Origin: Candidatus Auribacterota bacterium
GTDB taxonomy: Bacteria > Auribacterota > JAFGBW01
Reading direction: 5' to 3'
Length of the DNA stretch: 7,357 bases
NCBI GenBank assembly: GCA_016932965.1
Contig: JAFGBW010000107.1
Location: forward strand, 1 to 7,357
The notes under the pieces are model-generated. The model ran no database searches and was not told where the DNA came from. It saw only the letters and a list, made by a program, of their open reading frames with translations. This document shows positions 1 through 6,100 of this stretch, one piece after another; position 1 is the first letter of the stretch, and each line of letters opens with the position of its first letter. Made by a program: the position numbers and the translations under genes.

Positions 1-452
1 GAGAGGTCGGCATTTTTTTTTGCCCAGGAGAGGACTGATCCTGAGGAATCCACATGGGTCACCGCGGCTTTTTTTGCGGCGGCAAATGTAGAGCCTCCTG
101 TATAGGCAAAAAGATTGAGGTATTGAGCGCCGGAATAAGTATTTTTTTCAAGCCAGGCCCACTGGTCCTTTTGTTCAAAAAAAACCCCCACATGACCGTA
201 ATCCGTCAGACGGCATTCAAAATGAAAGCCGCTGTATTCAATGAAAAAAATCGACCGTGAAGGCGGACTGTGGCGGACCCAGCGGCCTTTTCCCCCGTCA
301 GATTGTCCCTGGAATTCAAAACCGGCCCTTTTCCAGAAGGAAGATGAAAGCCTGGCAGGCCACACGGCGTAAAAAGCAGGCCGGATAAAAAGACCTCCCC
401 CGATTTTTTCCAGGCGCTTCCCATTTCCGCTGTCCAGAAGTTCGTAGGTCAT
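1..452 (-). CDS. Class I SAM-dependent methyltransferase, RlmI/RlmK-like (COG1092-type), 3' part missing
   Basis: The reverse strand is open from an ATG at 452 to the window edge, giving 150 residues plus two bases. The protein begins MTYELLDSGNGKRLEKIGGG, followed by IRPAFYAVW (23-31), which resembles the N-terminus of COG1092-like rRNA methyltransferases. Residues 91-94 (FFEQ, then W98 and W100) precede the SAM-binding motif I, LNLFAYTGGSTFAAA (112-126). After it comes a second strand ending in VDSS, whose acidic D135 is the expected SAM ribose contact. The family methylates RNA bases in the cytoplasm, often 23S rRNA cytosine C5; the exact target cannot be read from this fragment, and the catalytic C-terminal half lies outside the window. 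The ATG directly follows the upstream pilin's TAA in the same frame, with no clear Shine-Dalgarno, so translation may depend on re-initiation. Fold assignment is secure; substrate is not. Confidence 0.85.
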   Translation of the reverse strand, partial: MTYELLDSGNGKRLEKIGGGLFIRPAFYAVWPARLSSSFWKRAGFEFQGQSDGGKGRWVRHSPPSRSIFFIEYSGFHFECRLTDYGHVGVFFEQKDQWAWLEKNTYSGAQYLNLFAYTGGSTFAAAKKAAVTHVDSSGSVLSWAKKNADL

Positions 453-1199
453 TTAAGAGGCAAGGATGATGTTGTCTTTGTCTTCAGGCGCAGATGAATT
501 GGGGGTGTAGGTCCCCTTGCCCATCGTCCATGTATCTTTGTTGGAATCGTAAGAGGTTTTTCCGTCAGGCCCGGGTGAAATCAGGACATAACCGACAATA
601 TTATTATTCGCGTCGTAAATTCTGGTATAATAAATCATGTTGTTCCATGCATCCGCGGCGTAGGAAATCAGATTCGACAGAGATATCCACCATTCTGACT
701 TAAACACGAGAGCGTCAGTCCCGCCCGGATGCTGGTAAGCCGGTATGCCGCTATAAAAATAACAACCATGTGAATTATTCGCCTTCTGACAGGCATGAGA
801 TGCCCAATTCGCAGCAGATTTATTCAGGTAGACCGGACAATACCATTTATTTGAGATACAAGACAGCTCATTGTATAAAGCCGTAGGCAAACCGCTGATG
901 TATTCCCTTGGATTCGTCAAAGTGATCCCCCTGGCGTTCGCTTCGGCAAGTACGCCATCATTACTGACCAGAAAACATGTGCGGGAAGGAAGCGCACCCC
1001 AATCGGATTCATAGGCTTTTATTCCCTCAGTGATTTTATTCAGAATGTATCTGGTTTTGACGATTTTAGCATTATCAGACGACCCTTGCTGTGCAGAAAG
1101 AAAGAGGCCGACCAGCAAAACGACAATGCCGACTGCCACCAGGAGCTCAATCAGGGTGAATGCTTCCGGAGTATTCCCCTGCTTTTGTTTTGTTTTCAT
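453..1199 (-). CDS. GspG-like type IV prepilin / pseudopilin
   Basis: This is a 248-residue protein with a class III signal: a short charged leader MKTKQKQGNTPEA, then FTLIELLVAVGIVVLLVGLF, the N-methylated hydrophobic helix of type IV pilins and type II secretion pseudopilins. Prepilin peptidase would cut between A13 and F14; Glu18 is the conserved +5 glutamate. The residue before the cut is Ala rather than the usual Gly. The C-terminal part has DAWNN (183-187) and ISPGPDGK (207-214), matching the DPWG...SPGPDG pattern of GspG, the major pseudopilin. Five cysteines (75, 114, 121, 137, 146) suggest disulfides. An ATG 20 codons upstream would add a hydrophobic stretch unlike a pilin leader, whereas the ATG at 1199 has a strong ribosome site and gives a normal leader. 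No assembly ATPase, peptidase or secretin is nearby, so whether it serves pili or secretion is unknown. Confidence 0.88.
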   Translation of the reverse strand: MKTKQKQGNTPEAFTLIELLVAVGIVVLLVGLFLSAQQGSSDNAKIVKTRYILNKITEGIKAYESDWGALPSRTCFLVSNDGVLAEANARGITLTNPREYISGLPTALYNELSCISNKWYCPVYLNKSAANWASHACQKANNSHGCYFYSGIPAYQHPGGTDALVFKSEWWISLSNLISYAADAWNNMIYYTRIYDANNNIVGYVLISPGPDGKTSYDSNKDTWTMGKGTYTPNSSAPEDKDNIILAS

Positions 1200-1203
1200 G
1201 GAT

Positions 1204-1213
1204 CCTTCCCCTT
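1204..1213 (-). promoter_or_regulatory. Ribosome binding site that fixes the pilin start
   Basis: Read on the minus strand this is AAGGGGAAGG, 4 bases before the ATG at 1199 (the GGGG block is 8 bases away). It supports the internal methionine over the longer frame that opens at 1259. Confidence 0.7.
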
Positions 1214-1249
1214 TAGAAAACGGCAAAAAACCGCCTATCTTCCAAAATA

Positions 1250-1278
1250 ATAATACCATGCATTCCCTATTAAAACAA
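1250..1278 (-). promoter_or_regulatory. Candidate sigma70-type promoter for the pilin gene
   Basis: On the minus strand, TTGTTT (1278-1273) and TATTAT (1255-1250) are separated by exactly 17 bases. The -10 matches the consensus at five of six positions; the -35 keeps only the TTG. Transcription would start near 1243 and leave a leader of about 43 bases before the ribosome site and ATG. The surroundings are AT-rich, so a chance match is possible. Confidence 0.35.
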
Positions 1279-1370
1279 ATAAAAAGAAAAGTAAATATAC
1301 TGCCGGCAGAGCTGGCAGCTTTAATGTGAACCGCTCAAAACATTTTGTTTAAAATAAAAAATCTTATTTT

Positions 1371-1506
1371 TTCACCAGGACACGAAGAGCACGGAGGAAA
1401 AAAAGGCGGACGCCTGTAATTTAAAAATTTGAAATTGGGCATTTGAGCTTCATCACGCCTTATAGGCATGATGACTTTCTCCGTGCTCTTTGTGTCCGTG
1501 GTGAAA
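1371..1506. repeat. Nested inverted-repeat element (cacggacacaaagagcacggag type)
   Basis: The left arm (about 1371-1401, ttcaccaggacacgaagag followed by cacggagg) and the right arm (about 1476-1506, ending in tgtgtccgtggtgaa) are near-perfect inverted copies of about 30 bases with only two or three differences. Between them lie two smaller palindromes: aggcg-ga-cgcct (1404-1415) and CATCA.GCCT...AGGC.TGATG (1451-1473). There is no coding capacity and no target duplication is obvious. The shape suggests a non-autonomous, REP/MITE-like dispersed element. The sequence class is common in spacers of many environmental genomes. Confidence 0.65.
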
Positions 1507-1769
1507 TTAAATTATAGATGCTTCCGGAATTGTCATACTTTACGAATCCAAAGGCTGAAACGGTGGTTTACCAGATTAATTATGAATGGTTGAGATAGTT
1601 GACAGTTGTTGGTCATTAGTTGAAAAAAATCCTGTTAATCCTGTCCGAAATACAAAAGTGAATGGCAAATAATACCTGGTGAGCGGCAGCTAATAACGCC
1701 TCTCACCATTCCAACTCAACACTCATAAGTCAAACCCCCCTTCTCTGTGCCCCTGCGGGAGTCATATTC

Positions 1770-1804
1770 ATTCTCAATTCTAAATTCTCAATTCTCAATT
1801 CTTA
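1770..1804. repeat. ATTCTCAATTCT short tandem repeat array
   Basis: Roughly three imperfect direct copies of attctcaattct occur in 35 bases. The same motif recurs inverted at 4366-4400 and again in this orientation at 4487-4500, so it is a dispersed family rather than a local accident. Confidence 0.7.
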
Positions 1805-1820
1805 CTAAGTCAGTTATAAT
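1792..1820 (+). promoter_or_regulatory. Candidate sigma70-type promoter for thpR
   Basis: TTCTCA (1792-1797, four of six consensus bases) and a perfect TATAAT (1815-1820) are separated by 17 bases. Transcription would start near 1827, about 60 bases before the thpR ATG. The -35 hexamer is supplied by the last unit of the ATTCTCAATTCT repeat array. Confidence 0.4.
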
Positions 1821-1887
1821 TAAACACAAAAACATCACCTCATGTTATCTGCCTTTTATTAAAAAATAAGCTAGTAAAGGAGACCCC

Positions 1888-2433
1888 ATGGTTCGTTTAT
1901 TTGTCGGGATTGATTTCCCTGAAGAGATCAAGGAAAAATTATCCGAACTATGCTGCGGGGTTCCGGGTGCAAAATGGGTGGAGAAACCGCAGATGCATCT
2001 CACACTTCGTTTTATCGGTGAAACGGACGGGGGGACCTTCAAGGAAATCCTGGATTCTCTCGCCGATGTCGATATACCACCTTTTCTTGTCACGCTGAAA
2101 GGAATCGGCTATTTCCCGCCCCATAAAGAACCCAACGTGTTATGGGCGGGCATTGAAAAAAACGAGATGCTGCTGCGTCTCAAAAACAAAATCGACCGTG
2201 TGCTTGTTCAATTGGGATTGGAACCTGAGAGCAGGAAATTCACGCCCCACGTAACGTTGGCGCGCCTGAAAGACACCCCCATCCCCAGGCTGATCCGTTA
2301 TATGGGTGAACACAGCCTTTTTAAAATCCCCCAAATCCCGGTCAACGATTTCGTGCTTTTTTCCAGCGTACTCTCTCCCAAAGGAGCCATCCATCTGATG
2401 GAAGCCGCTTATTCCCTTGTGGACTCAGAATAA
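1888..2433 (+). CDS. thpR: RNA 2',3'-cyclic phosphodiesterase (2H phosphoesterase, LigT/ThpR family)
   Basis: This 181-residue cytoplasmic enzyme has the family's normal size. It opens with VRLFVGIDFPEEI, the typical first strand and helix. It carries both catalytic HxTx motifs of the 2H superfamily: H37-L-T39-L followed by RFIGE, and H121-V-T123-L followed by ARLK. Family members hydrolyse 2',3'-cyclic phosphate RNA ends to 2'-phosphate and can join tRNA halves in vitro; the cellular role in bacteria is unclear. The start is supported by AAAGGAG (1876-1882), 5 bases before the ATG. It is the only plus-strand gene here, with non-coding repeat-containing DNA on both sides, and it converges on the spermidine synthase-like gene. 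No terminator is evident after the stop. All key residues are intact, so it should be active. Confidence 0.93.
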   Translation: MVRLFVGIDFPEEIKEKLSELCCGVPGAKWVEKPQMHLTLRFIGETDGGTFKEILDSLADVDIPPFLVTLKGIGYFPPHKEPNVLWAGIEKNEMLLRLKNKIDRVLVQLGLEPESRKFTPHVTLARLKDTPIPRLIRYMGEHSLFKIPQIPVNDFVLFSSVLSPKGAIHLMEAAYSLVDSE

Positions 2434-2736
2434 ATAGGTCCAACGCGGAGGACACGGAGAGGGAGGTTGCTTCGCTGACACTCGCAAGAAAATTACTCCC
2501 GCAGAGGCGCAGAAGGAAAAACGAAATAACTCCCAACTAACAACCATCAACCATTTACCATTTTCAACCCACAACTCAATATTTTCTTCTACTTCCCTTC
2601 GTGCTTTTCATATCCTTCTTGGAGATAATTATTTTTTAAAATACTTTATCTGTCAGACATAACCAGACCGCCACCTGAGGTGATGCTTAGCGAATTAATT
2701 ATTTTCCAAGGAAATTCGACGGAAAAAAGTCTGCTT
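2434..2736. other. Convergent non-coding spacer with repeat fragments
   Basis: The gap between thpR and the spermidine synthase-like gene contains cgcggaggacacggaga (2444-2460) and cccgcagaggcgcagaagg (2498-2516). The first 13 bases of the latter match 6180-6192 in the hairpin repeat exactly. A low-complexity run of caaccatcaacc type occupies about 2530-2580. CACCT-G-AGGTG near 2673-2683 is a small palindrome. No strong terminator with a T-tract is visible for either converging gene, and no open frame looks real. Confidence 0.5.
2498..2516. repeat. Partial copy of the cgcagaggcgc hairpin repeat
   Basis: cccgcagaggcgcagaagg shares an exact 13-base match with the left arm of the hairpin at 6179-6247. 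It lacks an opposing arm, so it looks like a decayed half-element. Confidence 0.5.
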
Positions 2737-4287
2737 CTAGGCCAATATATCCATCAGGAAGAACGACTGGATCCGTTTTCTGACTTCCTCCCTGTTTTTC
2801 AAATCCCATATTTCAACTGGGTTTTTATTGTCAGTCAGGATCAGCGTTTCATCATAGAACATCTCCAGGGGATGAGAAAATATGTCCTTCAATATCTTGG
2901 CCAGAAAGGGAGGGGGGCCTTCGGAGAAAACGAACCTGGAGGCGGGTTCCTTGTCCGAGGCTGAAAAATAAATGTTCGTGAGTTTCACTTCACTTTTGGA
3001 ATAGGCGTTCACATGGGTAAACGTTTTTTTCAGCATAGTATACAGCGCATCCACAGCCATATCATTCTTTCTGATGCCGAAAAAATTGACGACCAGAACA
3101 CCATCCTGGTTCAAGTGGGATTTGATTGTCCGAAACATTTCTATGGTCAAAAGATGCGCCGGAACAGAGTCTCCCAAAAAAGCGTCCAGGATCACCACAT
3201 CATATTTTTTTTCCGTACTGTTCAGATAATAGCGCCCGTCCGCTTCAATCGTATGGGCCTTGGAATCAGAATAATTAAAGTATTTTTTAGCCATAGTGTG
3301 GATCTGGGGATTGATTTCAACCGCATCCACTTCCACTCCCATTTCAAAGAATTCCATCGGCAGTATGCCGGCTCCCGTTCCGATGCAAAGAAGGGTCTTT
3401 GGAGCCGGATTAGTCAGCGCGATCAGGCCCTTCAACGCGTATGAAAAAGGAACCAGAGATTTACCGGTTCTCAAGTCGATTCTGTTCTGACAAAGCCCGT
3501 CATTATAGAGATCCCTTTGAAAAGGGGCGTCAGGGGATTCCGCGTAGGCGATATCCACAATCCTCAAATTGCCATAATTGGAATTGGCCCTGTCAATCAC
3601 CTTGTAAATAAACTTGTCTTTAACAAAAACAGAATTCTGATGAGAATAACGACCAACAATCCAGGCAAAAACAAGCAGAAAAACGATTATACCGCCCCGG
3701 ATGGTCCTATCTTTTCCTCCCGATGCGGCAAGAAAAAAAAAAGCGGAGAGCAAAATAAGGGTCACGGAGCAGCCCAAGAGAATATGCAGGTTCCCAAAAT
3801 GAGGTATGAAAAAAAAGCCAGTCAAAATCGTGCCGACGAGGCTTCCCACGGTAGAAATGGCGTAAAGGGACCCCACTGTTTTTCCCAAACGGGCTTTGTC
3901 CTGGTAGCACAATTTAACGCTGAAGGGGCTCACCATGCCCAATAAAAGGAGAGGCACTGAAAAAAGAATAAACGAAGAAATGAGCACTCCGCTCCTCAAT
4001 CCGAATTTTGATCCCAATTTCAACACGGGAAACTGGAGGAAGGGGATCACGAGCAAAAAAACGGCGGAAAAAAGAATGATCCAGTACAGACGGTCTTTGG
4101 AAAGCAGTTTATCGGAAACATGTCCTCCCAGATAATATCCGGCTGAGAGAGAAACCATGGTCACGGCAATCAAAGCGGTCCACGTGTACACGGTGGACCC
4201 GAAAAAAGGGGCAATGATCTTGGTGCCTAAAAGCTCCACGATCATGACAACAGCGCCGGTGATGAAAACAGTGAAACGTAAAAACAT
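2737..4287 (-). CDS. Membrane-fused spermidine synthase-like protein (fused MFS/spermidine synthase family)
   Basis: The 516-residue protein joins an integral membrane half to a Rossmann methyltransferase-type half. About seven hydrophobic segments lie near residues 5-25, 34-55, 69-90, 100-118, 140-160, 165-187 and 197-213. The soluble domain (about 225-516) has YNDGLCQ (261-267, the LDGxxQ equivalent), nucleotide loop CIGTGAGILPMEF (301-313), VEINP with E324 as ribose contact, EADGRYYL (348-355) and LDAFLGDSVPAHL (367-379) with D368 and D373. Canonical spermidine synthases have GGGDGG in the loop; here its Asp is Ala306, so aminopropyl transfer to putrescine is not assured. The family is widespread but poorly characterised. 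The start at 4287 begins directly in the first membrane helix; its ribosome site is weak. No speD or other polyamine gene is near. The family call is firm, the reaction uncertain. Confidence 0.88.
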   Translation of the reverse strand: MFLRFTVFITGAVVMIVELLGTKIIAPFFGSTVYTWTALIAVTMVSLSAGYYLGGHVSDKLLSKDRLYWIILFSAVFLLVIPFLQFPVLKLGSKFGLRSGVLISSFILFSVPLLLLGMVSPFSVKLCYQDKARLGKTVGSLYAISTVGSLVGTILTGFFFIPHFGNLHILLGCSVTLILLSAFFFLAASGGKDRTIRGGIIVFLLVFAWIVGRYSHQNSVFVKDKFIYKVIDRANSNYGNLRIVDIAYAESPDAPFQRDLYNDGLCQNRIDLRTGKSLVPFSYALKGLIALTNPAPKTLLCIGTGAGILPMEFFEMGVEVDAVEINPQIHTMAKKYFNYSDSKAHTIEADGRYYLNSTEKKYDVVILDAFLGDSVPAHLLTIEMFRTIKSHLNQDGVLVVNFFGIRKNDMAVDALYTMLKKTFTHVNAYSKSEVKLTNIYFSASDKEPASRFVFSEGPPPFLAKILKDIFSHPLEMFYDETLILTDNKNPVEIWDLKNREEVRKRIQSFFLMDILA

Positions 4288-4365
4288 ATGTGCTTCTATT
4301 ATAAGAGATGGCTAAATAGGTTATTGCTGTTTACTTTAAATATCATCTTCTCATAGTACATGATT

Positions 4366-4400
4366 AATTGAGAATTAAGAATTGAGAATTAAAAATTAAT
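4366..4400. repeat. AATTGAGAATT short tandem repeat array
   Basis: Two near-identical units, aattgagaattaag and aattgagaattaaa, are followed by aattaat. The array is the inverted complement of the arrays at 1770-1804 and 4487-4500. Confidence 0.65.
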
Positions 4401-4425
4401 ATAAATTATTTTTTTAGTATAACAA
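4398..4425 (-). promoter_or_regulatory. Weak candidate promoter for the spermidine synthase-like gene
   Basis: On the minus strand, TTGTTA (4425-4420) and TATATT (4403-4398) are 16 bases apart, leaving a leader of about 100 bases. The whole gap is very AT-rich. A perfect TATAAT also occurs at 4303-4298, but it sits only 10 bases before the ATG and lacks a good -35. Treat either as tentative. Confidence 0.2.
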
Positions 4426-4486
4426 AGTTATTTATAAAATATATTGACAGCATAAACAGAATGCTAATTTAGCAACCCGACAATTT

Positions 4487-4500
4487 TATTCTCAATTCTC
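4487..4500. repeat. ATTCTCAATTCTC repeat copy overlapping the end of greA
   Basis: attctcaattctc belongs to the same family as 1770-1804. Its last bases include the greA stop codon (4492-4494) and the codons for the two final residues, Glu-Asn. Confidence 0.6.
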
Positions 4501-4971
4501 CCTAAAGTGCCTGATGCTTAAAATCCTATATTTTTTTTCTATTTCCTCGGTCCGCATCCCGATCTCATCGCCCACACGTTTACCGATCATACTTTTGGCA
4601 ATAGGGGAAGAAATGGAGATGATTCTTTTTTCGAGATCCACATCCTCGCTCCCCAGAAGGGTATAGGTTATCTTTTCCTTTTTTTCCACTTCCTCTAATT
4701 CCACTTTAGTGCCGACTGAGACCACACTGCAGGGAATTTTCAGATCATCGATGTAACTGACACCTGCAATCCGTTTTTGCAGATTGGCGTAACGGGCATG
4801 AAGCTGATCCAGCTTTTCCTTGCAGCCGATGTATTCGGCGTTCTCACTCAAATCCCCTTCCTGGGCCGCCTGCAATTTCGCCTTGCTGATCTGAGGAATG
4901 TCCTTTTCCTGAATCTGTTTCAACTCCTCGTATATACGTTCAAACGAGGCCCTGGTCATATAATTTGCCAT
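4492..4971 (-). CDS. greA: Transcription elongation (transcript cleavage) factor, GreA family
   Basis: The 159-residue protein has the GreA layout. An N-terminal antiparallel coiled coil (about 8-76) carries the tip EGDLSENAEY (38-47), whose D40 and E43 correspond to the acidic pair that holds catalytic magnesium in the RNA polymerase secondary channel. An FKBP-like C-terminal domain follows, recognisable by SPIAKSMIGKRVGDEI (122-137). The factor rescues backtracked polymerase by stimulating cleavage of the nascent RNA. AGGGAGA (4987-4981) lies 9 bases before the ATG. The usual PxGxxxYEI end is replaced by TEEIEKKYRILSI, and the final RHFREN runs into a repeat. It starts 57 bases after the DUF502 gene stop with no strong terminator between them, so co-transcription is likely. 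Classification as GreA rather than GreB rests on general resemblance and length. Confidence 0.93.
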   Translation of the reverse strand: MANYMTRASFERIYEELKQIQEKDIPQISKAKLQAAQEGDLSENAEYIGCKEKLDQLHARYANLQKRIAGVSYIDDLKIPCSVVSVGTKVELEEVEKKEKITYTLLGSEDVDLEKRIISISSPIAKSMIGKRVGDEIGMRTEEIEKKYRILSIRHFREN

Positions 4972-5028
4972 CTTCTTTTATCTCCCTGGTCATCTTGCCT
5001 GTCAAAGGCGGCAATCTTCGAATCCGCC

Positions 5029-6090
5029 CTATTGTTTTTCAATCATTTTTTGATTCATTTTATTAACGGGATTTCCGGGTTTGAGGACGCCAGCGGAAAC
5101 CAGAAAACGGATCGTCTCTTCCACGGTTATAGTAAGCGGGATCAGATCTTTCTCATTCACCATGACGGTGTACCCTGTAAAAGGTGTCGGGGAACTGGGC
5201 ATGAAGACTGAAACCAGTCTTTCATCCGGTTTATTCGGGCCGATTCCTTCACCTGTGACAAAACCAATGGAATATATCCCGATCCTGGGGTATTGCAGCA
5301 GCACCACGCTCTGAAAATCCATGGCCTTCTTTTCCTGAAAGATGAACTCCGTAAATTGTTTGGCATAAGGATACAGCTTTCCAATCAGAGGCAGAGCGGC
5401 CAGTATCTTCTCCCACATCTTGGTGACGGTTCTGCCCAGAAAACTGGTCAAAAGCACCCCGATAAAGAAAATGATCACCAGTGACAGAAAAAGGCCGATG
5501 ATATTGGGGTACCGCTTATCAATGGCTTCCTTCAATTTCGCGTGCTTGTCATCTCCCCATTTTATTTTCTCAAGCCGCATCTGATTTTCACGCTCGATTT
5601 CCTGCCTGAGCTTGACCTGTTCCATCTGGAGTCTTGTCTCCGCTTCCTCCAGACGGACACGAATGCGGATATCCTGGATCTTGCCTTCAAGAAATTTTTT
5701 ATATTCAGGATCCCCCGAGCTTTCCTTTCTCTGGATCAACGGGGTGGCTTCCTGCTCAAATGACCTTTTAGCGCGCTCCAGATTGAGGTTCGCCTCGTAA
5801 AAGGAAACGGAGCGGTCCTGGATTCTTTTGACCATTTCCTCATAGGATTCCTGTACAATCGGCTCAAACAGCTTTTCATCAATCCCGAAATAATTGATGG
5901 AAATATGCTTCCAGGGACCGGACATCTGTTTCTTTATCAGCAAATTAATGGGTTCACCAAGACTCCGGTTCAAAAAATTATACGCAATGACCAATATGGC
6001 AATGACTAAAATAGTGGGCAGGATGTTCACGAGTCCAGTGACAAAAATTTTTTTAACGAACCTGAAAAGAAAAAATTCCTTGTTTTTCAT
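5029..6090 (-). CDS. DUF502 family membrane protein with long coiled-coil insertion
   Basis: From the ATG at 6090 the protein has 353 residues. Membrane helix 1 (about 15-39) contains VTGLVNILPTILV and helix 2 (about 194-218) contains GLFLSLVIIFFIGVLL, followed by FLGRTV. The DUF502 core then appears: LPLIGKLYPYAKQ (233-245), VVLLQYPRIG...GFVTG (262-280) and VFMPSSPTPFTGYTVMV (295-311). Ordinary DUF502 proteins are about 200-230 residues with a short loop between the helices. Here about 155 residues separate them, and roughly 79-189 is charged and heptad-like, rich in Glu, Arg, Lys and Gln. It probably forms a stalk on one face of the membrane. Function is unknown; the plant relatives are COV1-like proteins. 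A TTG 21 codons upstream opens a longer frame but lacks a ribosome site. greA follows 57 bases downstream. Confidence 0.85.
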   Translation of the reverse strand: MKNKEFFLFRFVKKIFVTGLVNILPTILVIAILVIAYNFLNRSLGEPINLLIKKQMSGPWKHISINYFGIDEKLFEPIVQESYEEMVKRIQDRSVSFYEANLNLERAKRSFEQEATPLIQRKESSGDPEYKKFLEGKIQDIRIRVRLEEAETRLQMEQVKLRQEIERENQMRLEKIKWGDDKHAKLKEAIDKRYPNIIGLFLSLVIIFFIGVLLTSFLGRTVTKMWEKILAALPLIGKLYPYAKQFTEFIFQEKKAMDFQSVVLLQYPRIGIYSIGFVTGEGIGPNKPDERLVSVFMPSSPTPFTGYTVMVNEKDLIPLTITVEETIRFLVSAGVLKPGNPVNKMNQKMIEKQ

Positions 6091-6093
6091 GAT

Positions 6094-6100
6094 CTCCCTT
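6094..6100 (-). promoter_or_regulatory. Ribosome binding site that fixes the DUF502 start
   Basis: Read on the minus strand this is AAGGGAG, 3 bases before the ATG at 6090. It favours this start over the in-frame TTG at 6153, which has no purine-rich upstream block. Confidence 0.6.

Larger units (their letters stand above)
1507..1887. other. Non-coding spacer with several repeat relics upstream of thpR
   Basis: No convincing gene is present on either strand. Recognisable pieces are: low-complexity gttgacagttgttggtcatt (1598-1617); aatcctgttaatcctgtc (1628-1645), a tandem-like motif seen in spacers of many genomes; ctgtgcccctgcggga (1745-1760), a degenerate inverted cousin of the hairpin repeat at 6179-6247; and the ATTCTCAATTCT array at 1770-1804. 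After those come the thpR promoter candidate and its leader. Confidence 0.55.

Noticed and set aside
206-424. Minus-strand open frame of 72 codons in the left end
   Set aside because: It overlaps the methyltransferase frame, which has clear motifs; this one has no recognisable features.
1200-1259. ATG start at 1259 for the pilin
   Set aside because: It would put a second hydrophobic stretch before the class III leader and would lie upstream of the strong ribosome site at 1204-1213.
1770-1804. CRISPR array
   Set aside because: The units are about 12 bases, nearly contiguous, imperfect and without unique spacers; no cas gene is present.
1321-1887. Riboswitch or small RNA in the long spacer
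   Set aside because: The only strong structure is the inverted-repeat element; no known riboswitch core or promoter-terminator pair could be recognised by eye.
2680-3945. Several plus-strand open frames of 94-143 codons opposite the spermidine synthase-like gene
   Set aside because: They are antisense to a well-supported coding region and have no domains, membrane logic or ribosome sites.
4444-4449. Perfect TTGACA on the plus strand
   Set aside because: No matching -10 at proper spacing and no plus-strand gene follows; probably chance in AT-rich DNA.
4777-5314. Plus-strand frames opposite greA and the DUF502 gene
   Set aside because: Their apparent hydrophobic patches are mirror effects of the minus-strand coding sequence; no independent support.
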